NCBI RefSeq assembly: GCF_902859825.1 | Contig: NZ_CADIKB010000015.1 | Coordinates: 1-64,000 of the forward strand | DNA from: Paraburkholderia phenoliruptrix | GTDB taxonomy: Bacteria > Pseudomonadota > Gammaproteobacteria > Burkholderiales > Burkholderiaceae | DNA length: 64,000 nucleotides | Direction: 5' to 3' | In this document: positions 26,833-38,419 of the stretch, in pieces | Layout: each line of letters starts with the position of its first letter | Position numbering within the stretch: position 1 is the first letter of the stretch | Position numbers and translations under genes: made by a program | Notes under the pieces: generated by a model | The model's input: only the letters and a program-made list of their open reading frames with translations | What the model was told of the DNA's origin: nothing | The model's database searches: none

Positions 26833-28085
26833 CTATCTCGCCGCCGGTTTCCCTTCACCCGCCACCGCTTCGCCGTTCTCTTCCGCGGCGGCGTCGCGCG
26901 TCTCGGGCATCGCCGCCCATACCAGCAGGACAGCCAGCGCGCCGGCGGCAGCAAGTCCGAAAAACGCCACGGCGTTGCCGAAGTGATCGGCGATGAAACC
27001 CGCCGCCGTCGTGCTCAAGGTCGCGCCAATGCCCGCCGCGAGCCCGAAGAGGCCGATGCACAGGTTGTAGCGTCCTTTGCCGCCCGCCACGTCGGCGGCG
27101 ACGAGCGGCAGCATCACGCCGAACACGGCCGCGCTCAGGCCGTCGAGCACCTGCACGGGCACGAGCAGATAAGGGCTGCTGATGCCGGCAAAGAGCAGCG
27201 CGCGGACCGGCAGCGCGGAAAAGCCGAGCAGCAGGATCGGCCGGCGCCCCCACCGTTCGGCGGATCGCCCGACCCACGGCGACATCATCGCCACGATAGC
27301 CTGCGGCACGATGATGCACGCCGCGATCACGAGCTGCACGTTGTCGCCCATGCCGGCGGTCACTTCGCCCGCGGCGAGATTGAGCATCGCCGCATTCGAC
27401 AGATGGAACAGCACGATGCACGCGGCGAACAGCAGCATGCGCCTGTCGCGCAGCAATTCGCGCAGGCTCTCGCGCCGCTCGGTCTGCTCCGGCGTCGGCG
27501 CGGCTTTCGGCAGCTGGATGGTGTCGGTGCGCTGGATCATCGAAAGCGCGATCAGCGCGGGCACCGCGAGCCCGGCGGTCAGCCAGAACACGGCGCGCGG
27601 CGAATAGTATTCGCCGAACACGCCCATGAGCCCGGCCGCGACCGCGCTGCCAATCGACGCCCAGCGCGCGTTGCGCCCGAGCCGGTCGCCGAGATTGGCG
27701 CGCCCGACAAGCGCGAACGAGATCGCCGCGAGCGCCGGTGTCAGCATGCAGCTGGCGAAGCCGTGGAACACCTCGGCCGCGATCACCGGCAGCACCGTTG
27801 GACTCGCGGCGAGCAGCACCGCGCTCAGAATGATCGCGAAGATCGCCCATGCGGCCGCGCCTTTCTTGTTGCGCAACGCATCCACGGCGGCGCCGCCCGG
27901 CACCTGGCTCACCATCGCGCTGATCGTGCCGACCGAGAGCGCCATGCCGATCTCGCCCTGGGTCCATTTGTGCGACGCCAGATACGACGCGATGAACGGA
28001 CCGAAGCCCGTTTGCACGTTGGCCACGAAGAAGTTCAGCCAGTCGAGCGCGCGCAGGCTTCGCGCGGTAACGAGAGTGCGGCCCG

Positions 28086-28089
<4 letters not shown>
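26833..28089 (-). CDS. MFS transporter
   Basis: 418 residues with twelve hydrophobic segments. Helix 1 starts LNFFVANVQTGFGPFIASYL, and the second half has ERWGRRPILLLGFSALPVRA, an MFS inter-helix motif. It resembles a group of uncharacterised MFS proteins (sugar- or drug-like). The ATG (28089) overlaps the stop of the upstream PRC-barrel lipoprotein by four bases (ATGA), so the two are translationally coupled. A much longer open frame upstream lies inside the lipoprotein gene and is not real. Confidence 0.88.
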
Positions 28090-29069
<980 letters not shown>

Positions 29070-29555
29070 CAGGGGAACTCCATGGACCGGGGCGGCCGGC
29101 AAAGGGCCGCGGTTGGACAGTACGGCCAAGAGTTTAACCCGCGACGCCGGACGGTCCCGTTTTGGGGGCCGTTTTGAACCGGCGCGGCAAGCACGCTTCG
29201 TGCCCCGCCGCGTGCGCGTTCGCGCTTCCCGAAGCTGCGGGCAAGCTCTCAAAACGCTTTCAGCCGGCGGTCGCGGTTCGCGCTCGACGCGTAGGTGTAA
29301 ACGCGCGGATCGCGGACGCGCGTCGCCGTCGCTTAAACGATATAAGCGTCGGGACATGCCCGGCATGCCATTCATGCGATGGGAGATATATCTGGGTTGG
29401 CCTACATTTCGAGACACAAAAACGAGACAAAAAAACACAAAGCGGGTCAACCAGCGCGCCCCCACGCGCACCCCATTAAATCAACGCAACGAGACGAACC
29501 TGATGACGGCCACTCTGACGGCCGTTTCAGCATGCTGATAAAGGAGGCACTCATC
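29070..29555 (+). other. Leader region of the purine permease gene
   Basis: Divergent promoter region with no credible gene. 29380-29500 is AT-rich with A-runs. A hairpin ACGGCC (29506-29511) / GGCCGT (29520-29525), followed by TTTC, sits 16 bases before the AAGGAGG ribosome site and could act as an attenuator. No known riboswitch class was recognised. Confidence 0.4.
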
Positions 29556-30938
29556 ATGATGGAACCCCACGCCCAGCCGCTTTCCGAAGCCGGCGCCGAA
29601 TCATTCGACACCAAGGGCTTTCTGGACCGCTACTTCGAAATTTCCGCGCGGGGCAGTTCGCAGCGCCAGGAAATCGTCGCGGGCATTACGACTTTTCTTG
29701 CGATGGTCTATTCGGTGTTCGTTGTGCCCGGCATGTTCGGCAAGGCGGGCTTCGACACCAGCGCGGTGTTCGTCGCCGTGTGCCTCACGACCGCGTTCGG
29801 CTCGCTGCTGATGGGCGTGTGGGCGCGCCTGCCGATCGCCATCGGCTGCGCCATTTCGCTGACCGCGTTTACCGCATTCGGACTCGTGCTCGGCAAAGGC
29901 CTGCATCCGACGGTCGCGCTCGGCGCCGTGTTCCTGATGGGCGTCGTGTTCACCGCGATTTCGGTGACGGGCGTGCGCTCGTGGATTCTGCGCAATCTGC
30001 CGACGGGCATCGCGCACGGCACGGGCATCGGCATCGGTCTTTTCCTGCTGCTGATCGCCGCCAATGACGTCGGCCTCGTCGTCAAGAATCCGGGCGCCGG
30101 TTTGCCGGTCGCGCTCGGCCGTATCACCGCATTGCCGGCGCTGATGTCGGTGGCGGGGCTCGCGGCGATTTTCGGGCTGGTGCGCCGCCGCGTGCCGGGC
30201 TCGATCCTGATCGTGATCGTCGCGATTTCGGCCATCGCGCTGCTCGTCGATCCGGCCGTGTCGTTTCATGGCGTGTTCGCGGTGCCGTCGCTGAGTGCGC
30301 CGGGGCACGAGTCGCTGATCGGCGCGATGGACATCAAAGGCGCACTGTCGATGGCGGTGCTGCCGAGCGTGCTCGCGCTTGTCATGACGGCCGTGTTCGA
30401 CGCTACCGGCACGATCCGCGCCGTGGCCGGCCAGGCGGGCCAGCTCGACGAAAACGGCCGCATCATCAATGGCGGCCGCGCGCTCACGGCGGATTCGGTC
30501 AGCTCGATTTTCTCGGGACTGCTCGGCGGCGCGCCGGCTGCGGCCTATATCGAATCGACGGTCGGCGTCGCGGCCGGCGCGAAGACCGGCATGGCGGCGG
30601 CGGTGGTCGGGCTGCTGTTTCTCGGCGTGATGTTTTTCTCGCCGCTCGCCGGCCTCGTGCCTTCGTACGCGACGGCGCCCGCGCTGATGTATGTGGGACT
30701 CCTGATGCTGTCCAACGTGAGCAAGCTCCATATGGACGACATAGTCGACGCGATGTCGGGCCTGATGTGCGCGGTCTTTATCGTACTGACGGCGAACATC
30801 GTGACCGGCATCATGCTCGGCTTCGCGACGCTCGTGATCGGCCGCGTGGTGAGCGGCGAATATCGCAAGCTCAATGTGGGCACGGTGGCGATTGCGATCG
30901 TGCTGGTCGGTTTCTATCTGGGCGGCTGGGCGATCTGA
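29556..30938 (+). CDS. NCS2-family purine (adenine/guanine/hypoxanthine) permease, AzgA-like
   Basis: 460 residues with 12-14 membrane segments. Family features include the N-terminal region [20 protein letters not shown], the substrate motif [15 protein letters not shown] (the AzgA version of FDxxGT) and [16 protein letters not shown]. It imports nucleobases with protons. ATG at 29556 lies eight bases after a strong AAGGAGG; the next ATG (29559) is possible. Confidence 0.93.
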   Translation: MMEPHAQPLSEAGAESFDTKGFLDRYFEISARGSSQRQEIVAGITTFLAMVYSVFVVPGMFGKAGFDTSAVFVAVCLTTAFGSLLMGVWARLPIAIGCAISLTAFTAFGLVLGKGLHPTVALGAVFLMGVVFTAISVTGVRSWILRNLPTGIAHGTGIGIGLFLLLIAANDVGLVVKNPGAGLPVALGRITALPALMSVAGLAAIFGLVRRRVPGSILIVIVAISAIALLVDPAVSFHGVFAVPSLSAPGHESLIGAMDIKGALSMAVLPSVLALVMTAVFDATGTIRAVAGQAGQLDENGRIINGGRALTADSVSSIFSGLLGGAPAAAYIESTVGVAAGAKTGMAAAVVGLLFLGVMFFSPLAGLVPSYATAPALMYVGLLMLSNVSKLHMDDIVDAMSGLMCAVFIVLTANIVTGIMLGFATLVIGRVVSGEYRKLNVGTVAIAIVLVGFYLGGWAI

Positions 30939-30996
30939 TCAGCCAGGGACGCAGGGCGCGCGGACCGCGGGTCACGACGCGGCCCGCGCGCCGCAC

Positions 30997-31179
30997 TTAC
31001 AGCGCCATGTCGAAGGCGGGCTTCAGGAACAGTTCGATCGCCATCACGGCGAGGCTCATCAGCGCCGCCGACAGCGTCAAGGTGCCGTATTCGTCGTAGC
31101 GCGCATCGTAAAGGCACGCCACGACGAACAGAATCGCGAGCAGGTTGGTCAGCCAGTCGAAGTTCAGCGCCAAAGTCAT
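30997..31179 (-). CDS. Small hypothetical membrane protein
   Basis: 60 residues with two hydrophobic helices (about 6-23 and 34-52) around a charged turn YDARYDEYG. I recognise no family. Codon use fits the genome, but the ribosome binding site is weak. It converges on the purine permease gene. Confidence 0.6.
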   Translation of the reverse strand: MTLALNFDWLTNLLAILFVVACLYDARYDEYGTLTLSAALMSLAVMAIELFLKPAFDMAL

Positions 31180-31315
31180 CGATCAAATCCGGGCTCGTGA
31201 GCGGCTCGAATGTCGAACCGCGGGGCTCAGCGGGCCCGCGAAGACTGCGCGGAGCCGCTGAGCGCGATTCTATCGAGCCGAGCTTACGGATGAGCAACGC
31301 CGGCGCTTACACAGA

Positions 31316-32245
31316 TTACGCCGCGGGCCCGGCCTGCGTGGCCTCGCCGGCCATCATGTCCTGCTCGATCCACTCGATCACCGACGTGCGCTTCGGCTGC
31401 CAGCCGAGCAGTGTGCGCGCGCGCTTGCCGCGCACGCGGCTGTTCGAGCCGAGGCCGTACGAGGCCATTTCGTAGCCCCATTCTTTTTTCGCTTCCTCGA
31501 GCGGCCAGTCTTGCGGCTCGCCGAGCTTCATGGCGCGCGCAATCGCAGCGCTCATGTCGCGGAACGACGCCTCGCCGCTCTCGACGAAGTAGAAGGTGCC
31601 CGCCGGGCTCTTGTCGAGCGCGAGCCGGTAGAGTTCGGCGACGTCGTCGATATGCACGTTCGACCACGTGTTGCTGCCGCTGCCGACATGGCGCACCACG
31701 CCGCTCTTTTGCGCCTGGCGCACGAGTCGCGGCAGCTGCACGCTTGCGCTGCCCGCCACCGCGCCGTGGCCGTAGATCAGCGTGTTGCACAGCACCGCCG
31801 AGCGGATACCGCGCTGCGCCGCCTCCAGCACCTGGCGGTCGATCGCGACGCGCGCGGCCTTGTCGGCGGTCGGCTCGGGCAACGCGTCTTCGTGGTAGAT
31901 GCGCGCCTCGGCCGCTTCGCCGCCCGACGCATCGCCGACGATGCTCGAGCCGCTGGTATGCAGGAACGGTTTGCCGGAGCCCGCGAGTCCTTCGATCAAG
32001 GCGCTCACCGCGCCTTCGTGATCGCTGCTGGCGGCATTGATGACCGCGTCGGCGGCTTGCGCTTCGGCGATCAGCAGTGCCCGGTCGTCGAGCGTGCCGA
32101 TCACCGGCTCGATGCCGAGCCGCTTCAGTTCTGCGCTGTGTTCGGGTTGGCGGATGAGACCGCGCACCTGATGACCCGCGCGCACGAGATGCGCCGCGAC
32201 CGAGCCGCCGATAAACCCGCTTGCGCCTGTAATGAAAACCTTCAA
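31316..32245 (-). CDS. NAD(P)-dependent epimerase/dehydratase (atypical SDR)
   Basis: 309 residues. N-terminal Rossmann motif VFITGASGFIGGSVAAHLV, a core like the extended/atypical SDRs used as reductases or epimerases (WSNVHIDDVAELYRLAL), and an ASSDHEG segment. The start is TTG at 32245, which has GAGGAG six bases upstream and places the Rossmann glycines at the usual distance. It is divergent from a LysR gene (32351) that probably regulates it. The substrate is unknown. Confidence 0.87.
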   Translation of the reverse strand: MKVFITGASGFIGGSVAAHLVRAGHQVRGLIRQPEHSAELKRLGIEPVIGTLDDRALLIAEAQAADAVINAASSDHEGAVSALIEGLAGSGKPFLHTSGSSIVGDASGGEAAEARIYHEDALPEPTADKAARVAIDRQVLEAAQRGIRSAVLCNTLIYGHGAVAGSASVQLPRLVRQAQKSGVVRHVGSGSNTWSNVHIDDVAELYRLALDKSPAGTFYFVESGEASFRDMSAAIARAMKLGEPQDWPLEEAKKEWGYEMASYGLGSNSRVRGKRARTLLGWQPKRTSVIEWIEQDMMAGEATQAGPAA

Positions 32246-32350
32246 GACGTTCTCCTCAATGGAAACACGATGACAGGCACGCAGTATCCGCCGCCGCGAT
32301 TCTCGCAAAAAGCGTGTTAGTCTCAAATCAATCTTGACGTGCAATCAACA

Positions 32351-33295
32351 ATGAAAACTTCCACCGACGAATTGCTGGTGTTCGTCAGCGTGATCGACAG
32401 CGGCTCGATCACGGCGGCGGCCGAGAAGCTCGGGCAGACCGTTTCCGGCGTGAGCCGGGCGCTTACGCGCCTCGAAAAGAAGCTGGACACCGCGCTCGTG
32501 CGGCGCACCACGCGCCGTTTGCAACTGACGGAGGAGGGCGAAGGCTTCCTGCAGCGGGCCCGCGCCATTCTCGACGCGATGGAAGAAGCCGAGGAATCCG
32601 TCGCACGCAAGCGCCGCCGGCCGTCGGGGCGGCTGCGCGTCGACGCGGCGTCGCCGTTCATGCTTCACTGCATCGCGCCGCATATGACGGCATTTTCCGA
32701 GCTGTATCCGGAGATTCGTCTCGAGCTGACGAGCAACGAGCGCATCGTCGATCTGCTCGAGCAGAAGGTGGATATCGCGATCCGGATTGGCGCGTTGCAG
32801 GACTCCACGCTGCATGCGCGCGCGCTCGGCAGCAGCCGGCTGCGCGTGGTCGCGAGCCCCGCGTATCTGGCCGCGCACGGCGAGCCGAAAGCCGTCGATG
32901 CACTGCGCGAGCATCGGCTGATCGGCTTTACCGCGCCCGAGCATCTGAACCGCTGGCCGCTGCGGGAGCGCGGCGCGCGCAGCAGCGCAAGCTCCGGCCG
33001 CCTGGGCCGCGACGGCCGTGACGGCGGCAAGCCCGAACCCTTGAAGATCGAGCCGTCGATCACCGCATCGAGCGGCGAGACCTTGCGCCAGCTGGCGCTC
33101 TCCGGCTGGGGTATCGCGTGTCTTGCCGATTTCATGATCGCCGCCGACATCCGCGACGGACGGCTCGTGCCGATCCTCGGCCATGCGCTTTTCGACGAGC
33201 GTCAGCCGGTCGCGGCGGTGTACTACCAGAGCGCGTCGCTCGCCGGGCGCGTGCAGTGTTTCCTGGACTTCATCGCGTCGCGCGTGCAGTTGTAG
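32351..33295 (+). CDS. LysR-family transcriptional regulator
   Basis: 314 residues. The helix-turn-helix is SGSITAAAEKLGQTVSGVSR, and the following domain has VDIAIRIGALQDSTLHARAL, common in the DsdC/AaeR-like group. ATG at 32351 is chosen; GTG at 32339 is in frame. An insertion rich in Arg/Ser/Gly (about residues 209-230) in the effector domain is unusual and looks disordered. It is divergent from the epimerase gene and probably acts on it. Confidence 0.87.
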   Translation: MKTSTDELLVFVSVIDSGSITAAAEKLGQTVSGVSRALTRLEKKLDTALVRRTTRRLQLTEEGEGFLQRARAILDAMEEAEESVARKRRRPSGRLRVDAASPFMLHCIAPHMTAFSELYPEIRLELTSNERIVDLLEQKVDIAIRIGALQDSTLHARALGSSRLRVVASPAYLAAHGEPKAVDALREHRLIGFTAPEHLNRWPLRERGARSSASSGRLGRDGRDGGKPEPLKIEPSITASSGETLRQLALSGWGIACLADFMIAADIRDGRLVPILGHALFDERQPVAAVYYQSASLAGRVQCFLDFIASRVQL

Positions 33296-33323
33296 CGGCG
33301 CGTCGCACGCCGAAGGCGGATGG

Positions 33324-33356
33324 GAAGCCCGCGGCTCGGACGCGCTTGCGGGCTTC
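33324..33356 (+). terminator. Hairpin after the LysR gene
   Basis: GAAGCCCGC (33324-33332) pairs with GCGGGCTTC (33348-33356), 28 bases past the stop. Only two T residues follow, so it is a weak candidate for a factor-independent terminator. Confidence 0.5.
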
Positions 33357-33406
33357 TTGCATGACGGACCGCATTTTTGTCCGCACAGCAGCGCGAATTT
33401 CGTAGG

Positions 33407-33604
33407 TGTATATACAAGTTTGGCTGCACCGAGCCCGCTGCCGCCGCATCGAGTCCTGGTACGACACGTTGCCGGCGCCGTATCGGATTCGCACGAAGGG
33501 CGCGCAATCAGGGCCTTAGTGGAAAGCCCTGGGGTCTGGACCATTAAAAACAAGTTGTATATACAACGCCGCGCCGCTAGACTTCATTGAAATTGTATAG
33601 ACAG
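33407..33604 (+). promoter_or_regulatory. HutC operator cluster upstream of hutH
   Basis: Three related sites: TGTATATACA (33407-33416), the 14-base palindrome GTTGTATATACAAC (33554-33567), and a degenerate TTGTATAGACAG (33593-33604) directly before the hutH start. HutC of other bacteria binds TGTATATACA-type palindromes and is released by urocanate, so the set predicts repression of hut transcription. Confidence 0.75.
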
Positions 33605-33614
33605 GACAACAACC

Positions 33615-35138
33615 ATGATGACTCTGAAGCCCGGCCACCTGACCCTCCCGCAACTGCGCCAGATCGCGCGTGGCCATGTGCCGCTGCAACTCGATCCCGC
33701 GAGCCACGCCGCCATTGACGCCTGCGCGAAAGCCGTCGCGGACATCGCCGCGAAAGGCGAGCCGGCCTACGGCATCAACACGGGCTTCGGGCGTCTTGCC
33801 AGCACGCACATTCCGCACGATCAGCTCGAACTGCTGCAACGCAATCTGGTGTTGTCGCACGCAGTGGGCGTGGGCGAGCCGATGTCGCGCCCGGTCGTGC
33901 GTCTGTTGATCGCGCTCAAGCTGTCGAGTCTCGGCCGCGGCCATTCGGGTATTCGCCGCGAAGTCATGGAGGCGCTCATCACGCTGTATAACGCCGACGT
34001 GCTGCCGGTGATCCCCGTCAAGGGTTCGGTCGGCGCTTCCGGCGACCTCGCGCCGCTCGCGCATATGTCCGCGGTGCTGCTCGGTGTCGGCGAAGTGTTC
34101 GCGAAGGGCGAGCGCCTGCCGGCCACCGAAGGCCTCGCGCTCGTCGGCCTGAAGCCGCTCACGCTGCAGGCGAAGGAGGGCCTCGCGCTGCTCAACGGCA
34201 CGCAGGCGTCCACGGCGCTCGCGCTCTACAACATGTTCGCGATCGAAGACCTGTACCGCACGGCGCTCGTGGCGGGCGCATTGTCGGTGGATGCGGCGGC
34301 CGGTTCGGTCAAGCCGTTCGACGCGCGCATTCACGAACTGCGCGGCCATCAAGGCCAGATCGACGCCGCGGCGGCTTATCGTTCGCTGCTGCAAGGCTCG
34401 GGCATCAACGTGTCGCATGCCGATTGCGACAAGGTGCAGGACCCGTACAGCCTGCGCTGCCAGCCGCAAGTCATGGGCGCGTGTCTCGACCAGATGCGTC
34501 AAGCCGCGCAGCTGCTGCTCGTCGAAGCCAACGCCGTTTCCGACAATCCGCTGATTTTCCCGGACACCGGCGAAGTGCTGTCGGGCGGCAATTTCCACGC
34601 GGAGCCGGTGGCGTTCGCCGCGGACAATCTCGCGCTCGCGGCCGCGGAAATCGGCGCGCTGGCCGAGCGCCGCATTGCGTTGCTGATCGACGCCACGCTG
34701 TCGGGCTTGCCGCCGTTCCTCGTGCGCGACGGCGGCGTGAACTCCGGCTTCATGATCGCTCACGTGACCGCTGCCGCGCTCGCGTCCGAAAACAAGACGC
34801 TCGCCCATCCGGCTTCGGTCGATTCGCTGCCTACCTCGGCCAACCAGGAAGACCATGTTTCGATGGCCACGTTTGCCGCGCGCAAGCTCGGCGACATCGC
34901 GGAGAACACGGCGAATATCCTCTCCATCGAACTGCTCGCGGCTGCGCAGGGCGTCGATCTGCGCGCGCCGCACAAGACGAGCCCGAGCTTGCAGAAAGTG
35001 ATGGACGTGGTGCGCCGCGACGTCGCGCATTACGAGCTCGATCATTACTTCGCGCCGGACATCGCGGCGGTGACGCGTCTCGTGCAGGACGGCACGATCG
35101 CGAAGCTGAGCCCGTTCTCCTTCGTGTCCGAACAGTAA
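33615..35138 (+). CDS. hutH: Histidine ammonia-lyase
   Basis: 507 residues. It removes ammonia from L-histidine to give urocanate, the first step of the Hut pathway. The self-forming MIO cofactor tripeptide Ala-Ser-Gly is at about 141-143 within [15 protein letters not shown]. Other family blocks include [37 protein letters not shown] and the C-terminal [10 protein letters not shown]. An adjacent ATG at 33618 could also serve. It is first gene of the hut operon, behind the HutC operators. Confidence 0.97.
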   Translation: MMTLKPGHLTLPQLRQIARGHVPLQLDPASHAAIDACAKAVADIAAKGEPAYGINTGFGRLASTHIPHDQLELLQRNLVLSHAVGVGEPMSRPVVRLLIALKLSSLGRGHSGIRREVMEALITLYNADVLPVIPVKGSVGASGDLAPLAHMSAVLLGVGEVFAKGERLPATEGLALVGLKPLTLQAKEGLALLNGTQASTALALYNMFAIEDLYRTALVAGALSVDAAAGSVKPFDARIHELRGHQGQIDAAAAYRSLLQGSGINVSHADCDKVQDPYSLRCQPQVMGACLDQMRQAAQLLLVEANAVSDNPLIFPDTGEVLSGGNFHAEPVAFAADNLALAAAEIGALAERRIALLIDATLSGLPPFLVRDGGVNSGFMIAHVTAAALASENKTLAHPASVDSLPTSANQEDHVSMATFAARKLGDIAENTANILSIELLAAAQGVDLRAPHKTSPSLQKVMDVVRRDVAHYELDHYFAPDIAAVTRLVQDGTIAKLSPFSFVSEQ

Positions 35139-35159
35139 GCGCACAGCGAGCGGCAGCCC

Positions 35160-35855
35160 ATGAACGCACCGGCCTACCAGGGCATCAAGGACTTCATTCT
35201 CGCGCGCATTCATGCAGGCGAATGGGCGGAGGGCGACCAGGTGCCGTCCGAAAACGAGCTTGCACGCGAATTCAACGTCGCGCGCATGACGGTCAACCGC
35301 GCGCTGCGCGAGTTGACCTCGGAGCAGGTGCTCACGCGGGTGCAAGGCTCGGGCACGTTCGTCGCGCGTCCCAAGTACGAGTCCACGCTGGTGGCGATCC
35401 GCAGTATTTCCGACGAGATCGTCGCGCGCGGTCATCGCTATCAGGCGAAGGTGCTGCACATCGGCGCGAGTATCGCGGACGCGGCTCTCGCCGAGGAAAT
35501 GCAGGTGAGCGCGGGCAGCCCGGTGTTCCATTCGCGCGTGCTGCATTTCGAAAACGACGAGCCTGTGCAGCTCGAAGAACGCTGGGTCAATCCGGCTGTC
35601 GCGCCCGAGTATGCGTTGCAGGACTTCACGAACACCACGCCGAATCAGTACCTCGTGCGCGTGGCGCCGTTGCAGCGCGTCGAGTACCGCATCGAGGCAT
35701 TGGCGGCGGACGGCGACACCCGCGAGCTGCTGACCATGGATGAACGGGAGCCCTGTCTCGTGCTGCACCGGCGCACGTGGTCGCAAAGCCAGGTCGCGTC
35801 GATCGCGAATCTGTGGCATCCGGGCAGCCGCTACCGTTTCACTGGACACTTCTGA
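35160..35855 (+). CDS. hutC: GntR/HutC-family repressor of histidine utilisation
   Basis: 231 residues. N-terminal GntR winged helix ([20 protein letters not shown]) and a UTRA effector domain that binds urocanate in HutC. It lies 21 bases after hutH and before hutU, so it is co-transcribed with its targets and autoregulated through the upstream palindromes. Confidence 0.95.
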   Translation: MNAPAYQGIKDFILARIHAGEWAEGDQVPSENELAREFNVARMTVNRALRELTSEQVLTRVQGSGTFVARPKYESTLVAIRSISDEIVARGHRYQAKVLHIGASIADAALAEEMQVSAGSPVFHSRVLHFENDEPVQLEERWVNPAVAPEYALQDFTNTTPNQYLVRVAPLQRVEYRIEALAADGDTRELLTMDEREPCLVLHRRTWSQSQVASIANLWHPGSRYRFTGHF

Positions 35856-35953
35856 TTCCGCTCCTGATTCAGCAATTTAGCCAACCGTTTTCGCCAACGT
35901 TTTTTCGTCAATCTCCGACTATTCCGATCATCTCAGGCATTCCGAGGGCCACC

Positions 35954-37642
35954 ATGAACAACCCGAAACACATCGACCCGCGTCTCGATCCCACTCGCAC
36001 CATCCGCGCGCCGCGCGGCGCAGAGAAGACCTGCAAGACCTGGATCGCGGAGGCCGCTTACCGGATGATCCAGAATAATCTGGACCCCGAAGTAGCCGAG
36101 CATCCGCATGCGCTGGTGGTGTATGGCGGTATCGGCCGCGCGGCGCGCAACTGGGACTGCTTCGATCAGATCCTCGCGTCGCTGAAAGACCTCAACGAAG
36201 ACGAAACGCTGCTGATCCAGTCGGGCAAGCCGGTCGGCGTGTTCCGCACGCATGCTGATGCGCCGCGCGTGCTGCTTGCGAATTCGAACCTGGTGCCGCA
36301 TTGGGCGACGTGGGAGCATTTCCACGAACTCGACCGCAAGGGCCTGATGATGTACGGGCAGATGACAGCGGGCAGCTGGATCTACATCGGTAGCCAGGGC
36401 ATTGTGCAGGGCACGTACGAAACCTTCTTCTCCGTCGCGAATCAGCATTTCAACGGCGATCCCAACGGCCGCTGGATCCTGACGGGCGGCCTCGGCGGCA
36501 TGGGCGGCGCGCAGCCGCTCGCGGCCACCATGGCCGGCTTCTCGATGATCGCGGTGGAATGCGACGAGACGCGCATCGACTTCCGCCTGAAAACGCGCTA
36601 CGTCGACAAAAAGGCGAAGACGCTCGACGAGGCGCTCGCCATGCTCGACGAAGCGAAGCAGGCGGGCAAGGCGATGTCGGTCGGTCTGCTCGGCAATGCG
36701 GCCGACGTGTTCGCCGAATGCGTGGCGCGCGGCATCACGCCGGACTGCGTGACCGATCAGACGAGCGCGCACGATCCGATCCACGGTTACTTGCCGCAGG
36801 GCTGGACACTCGAAGACTGGCGCGAGCGTCAGAAAACGGCGCCGGAGTCGATCGTCGTACCGGCCAAGCAGTCCATGGCGAAGCAGGTGCAGGCCATGTT
36901 GACGCTGCAGCAGCGCGGCGCGGCCACGCTCGACTACGGCAACAACATTCGTCAGATGGCGCTGGAAATGGGCGTCGAGAACGCCTTCGACTTCCCGGGC
37001 TTCGTGCCCGCGTATATCCGTCCGCTGTTCTGCGAGGGCAAGGGGCCGTTCCGCTGGGTCGCGCTGTCGGGCGATCCTGAGGACATCTACAAGACGGACG
37101 CGAAGGTCAAGGAACTGATTCCCGACGATCCGCATCTGCACAACTGGCTCGACATGGCGCGCGAGCGTATCGCGTTCCAGGGCTTGCCTGCGCGCATCTG
37201 CTGGGTCGGCGTGAAGGATCGCTACCGCCTCGGCCAGGCGTTTAACGACATGGTGAAGAACGGCGAGCTGAAGGCACCCATCGTGATCGGCCGCGATCAC
37301 CTCGACACCGGCTCGGTCGCGAGCCCGAATCGCGAAACGGAATCGATGAAGGACGGCTCGGACGCGGTGAGCGACTGGCCGCTGCTCAATGCACTGCTGA
37401 ATACGGCGGGCGGCGCGTCGTGGGTGTCGCTGCATCACGGCGGCGGCGTCGGCATGGGCTTCAGCCAGCATTCGGGCGTCGTGATCGTCGCCGACGGCAC
37501 CGATGCCGCGAAGGAACGCCTCGGCCGCGTGTTGTTCAACGATCCGGCAACCGGCGTGATGCGTCACGCGGATGCAGGCTACGAACTCGCGCAGCAAACC
37601 GCGCGCGAAGCGGGCCTCAAGCTGCCGATGCTGGGCCGTTGA
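35954..37642 (+). CDS. hutU: Urocanate hydratase
   Basis: 562 residues, the usual length. It adds water to urocanate using tightly bound NAD+ as electrophile, giving imidazolonepropionate. Recognisable blocks are [63 protein letters not shown] and [18 protein letters not shown] at 35954 gives the family N-terminus; a longer in-frame extension runs back into hutC and is not used. A gap of 98 bases separates it from hutC. Confidence 0.97.
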   Translation: MNNPKHIDPRLDPTRTIRAPRGAEKTCKTWIAEAAYRMIQNNLDPEVAEHPHALVVYGGIGRAARNWDCFDQILASLKDLNEDETLLIQSGKPVGVFRTHADAPRVLLANSNLVPHWATWEHFHELDRKGLMMYGQMTAGSWIYIGSQGIVQGTYETFFSVANQHFNGDPNGRWILTGGLGGMGGAQPLAATMAGFSMIAVECDETRIDFRLKTRYVDKKAKTLDEALAMLDEAKQAGKAMSVGLLGNAADVFAECVARGITPDCVTDQTSAHDPIHGYLPQGWTLEDWRERQKTAPESIVVPAKQSMAKQVQAMLTLQQRGAATLDYGNNIRQMALEMGVENAFDFPGFVPAYIRPLFCEGKGPFRWVALSGDPEDIYKTDAKVKELIPDDPHLHNWLDMARERIAFQGLPARICWVGVKDRYRLGQAFNDMVKNGELKAPIVIGRDHLDTGSVASPNRETESMKDGSDAVSDWPLLNALLNTAGGASWVSLHHGGGVGMGFSQHSGVVIVADGTDAAKERLGRVLFNDPATGVMRHADAGYELAQQTAREAGLKLPMLGR

Positions 37643-37644
37643 GC

Positions 37645-38349
37645 ATGACGCTGGCGAGCGGCATGGTGGCCGGCGCGAGCGCCTGTGCGAGCAGCGTCAC
37701 GTTGATTCGGGCGGCCGAACTGGTGGCGTCGCCGTGGAAGAACGGCGGCGGCGTCACGCGCGAAGTCGCGGCGCATCCCGCGCACGCGGGGCTCGATGCG
37801 TTCGTCTGGCGCGTGAGCGTGGCGGACGTGGCGCAAGCAGGACCGTTTTCCCGCTTTGCAGGAATCGATCGCACGCTTGTGCTGCTGTCCGGCGCGGGCA
37901 TGCTGCTCGACGAAGCACAGGGCGACAATGCAGTGAAGACGCATGCACTGACGCGCCCGCTCGACATTGCGCGCTTTGCCGGCGAGGCGTGCATCGACGC
38001 GCGGCTCGTCGACGGTCCGACGCGCGACTTCAATCTGATGGTGCGCCGCGGGGCGGCGCGAGGCGAGCTCGAAGTATGGCGCCAAACGCAGCAGGTGCAG
38101 CAAGCGCGGCAGAGCACGCAACCGCAACGTGGGCGCACGCTCAGCGCCGACGTCGCGCTGCTGTATTGCGCGAGCGGCGCGCTGACCGTCACATTGGGCG
38201 ACGCACGAGCGAACGCACAGGCCGACGCACAGCGGCATCATCTGCTAACAGGCGACACGCTGCGCATCGACGCGCCGAACGCGCTGTCGTGCACGATCGA
38301 GGGCGAGGGCGCCTTGCTGGCCATTCGCCTGCGCTACACGCCGGAATGA
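37645..38349 (+). CDS. hutD: HutD-family cupin protein
   Basis: 234 residues. N-terminal motif [18 protein letters not shown] and the following [31 protein letters not shown] are the HutD signature. HutD is a conserved hut-operon cupin thought to moderate pathway flux, perhaps by sensing a metabolite; it is not a pathway enzyme. It starts two bases after the hutU stop. Confidence 0.93.
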   Translation: MTLASGMVAGASACASSVTLIRAAELVASPWKNGGGVTREVAAHPAHAGLDAFVWRVSVADVAQAGPFSRFAGIDRTLVLLSGAGMLLDEAQGDNAVKTHALTRPLDIARFAGEACIDARLVDGPTRDFNLMVRRGAARGELEVWRQTQQVQQARQSTQPQRGRTLSADVALLYCASGALTVTLGDARANAQADAQRHHLLTGDTLRIDAPNALSCTIEGEGALLAIRLRYTPE

Positions 38350-38419
38350 CGGCGAGGCGCACGCGCGCAGGAACATCCACAGTACGCAACGCGCAGCGAG
38401 AAGCTGCAAAGAGCAAGCG

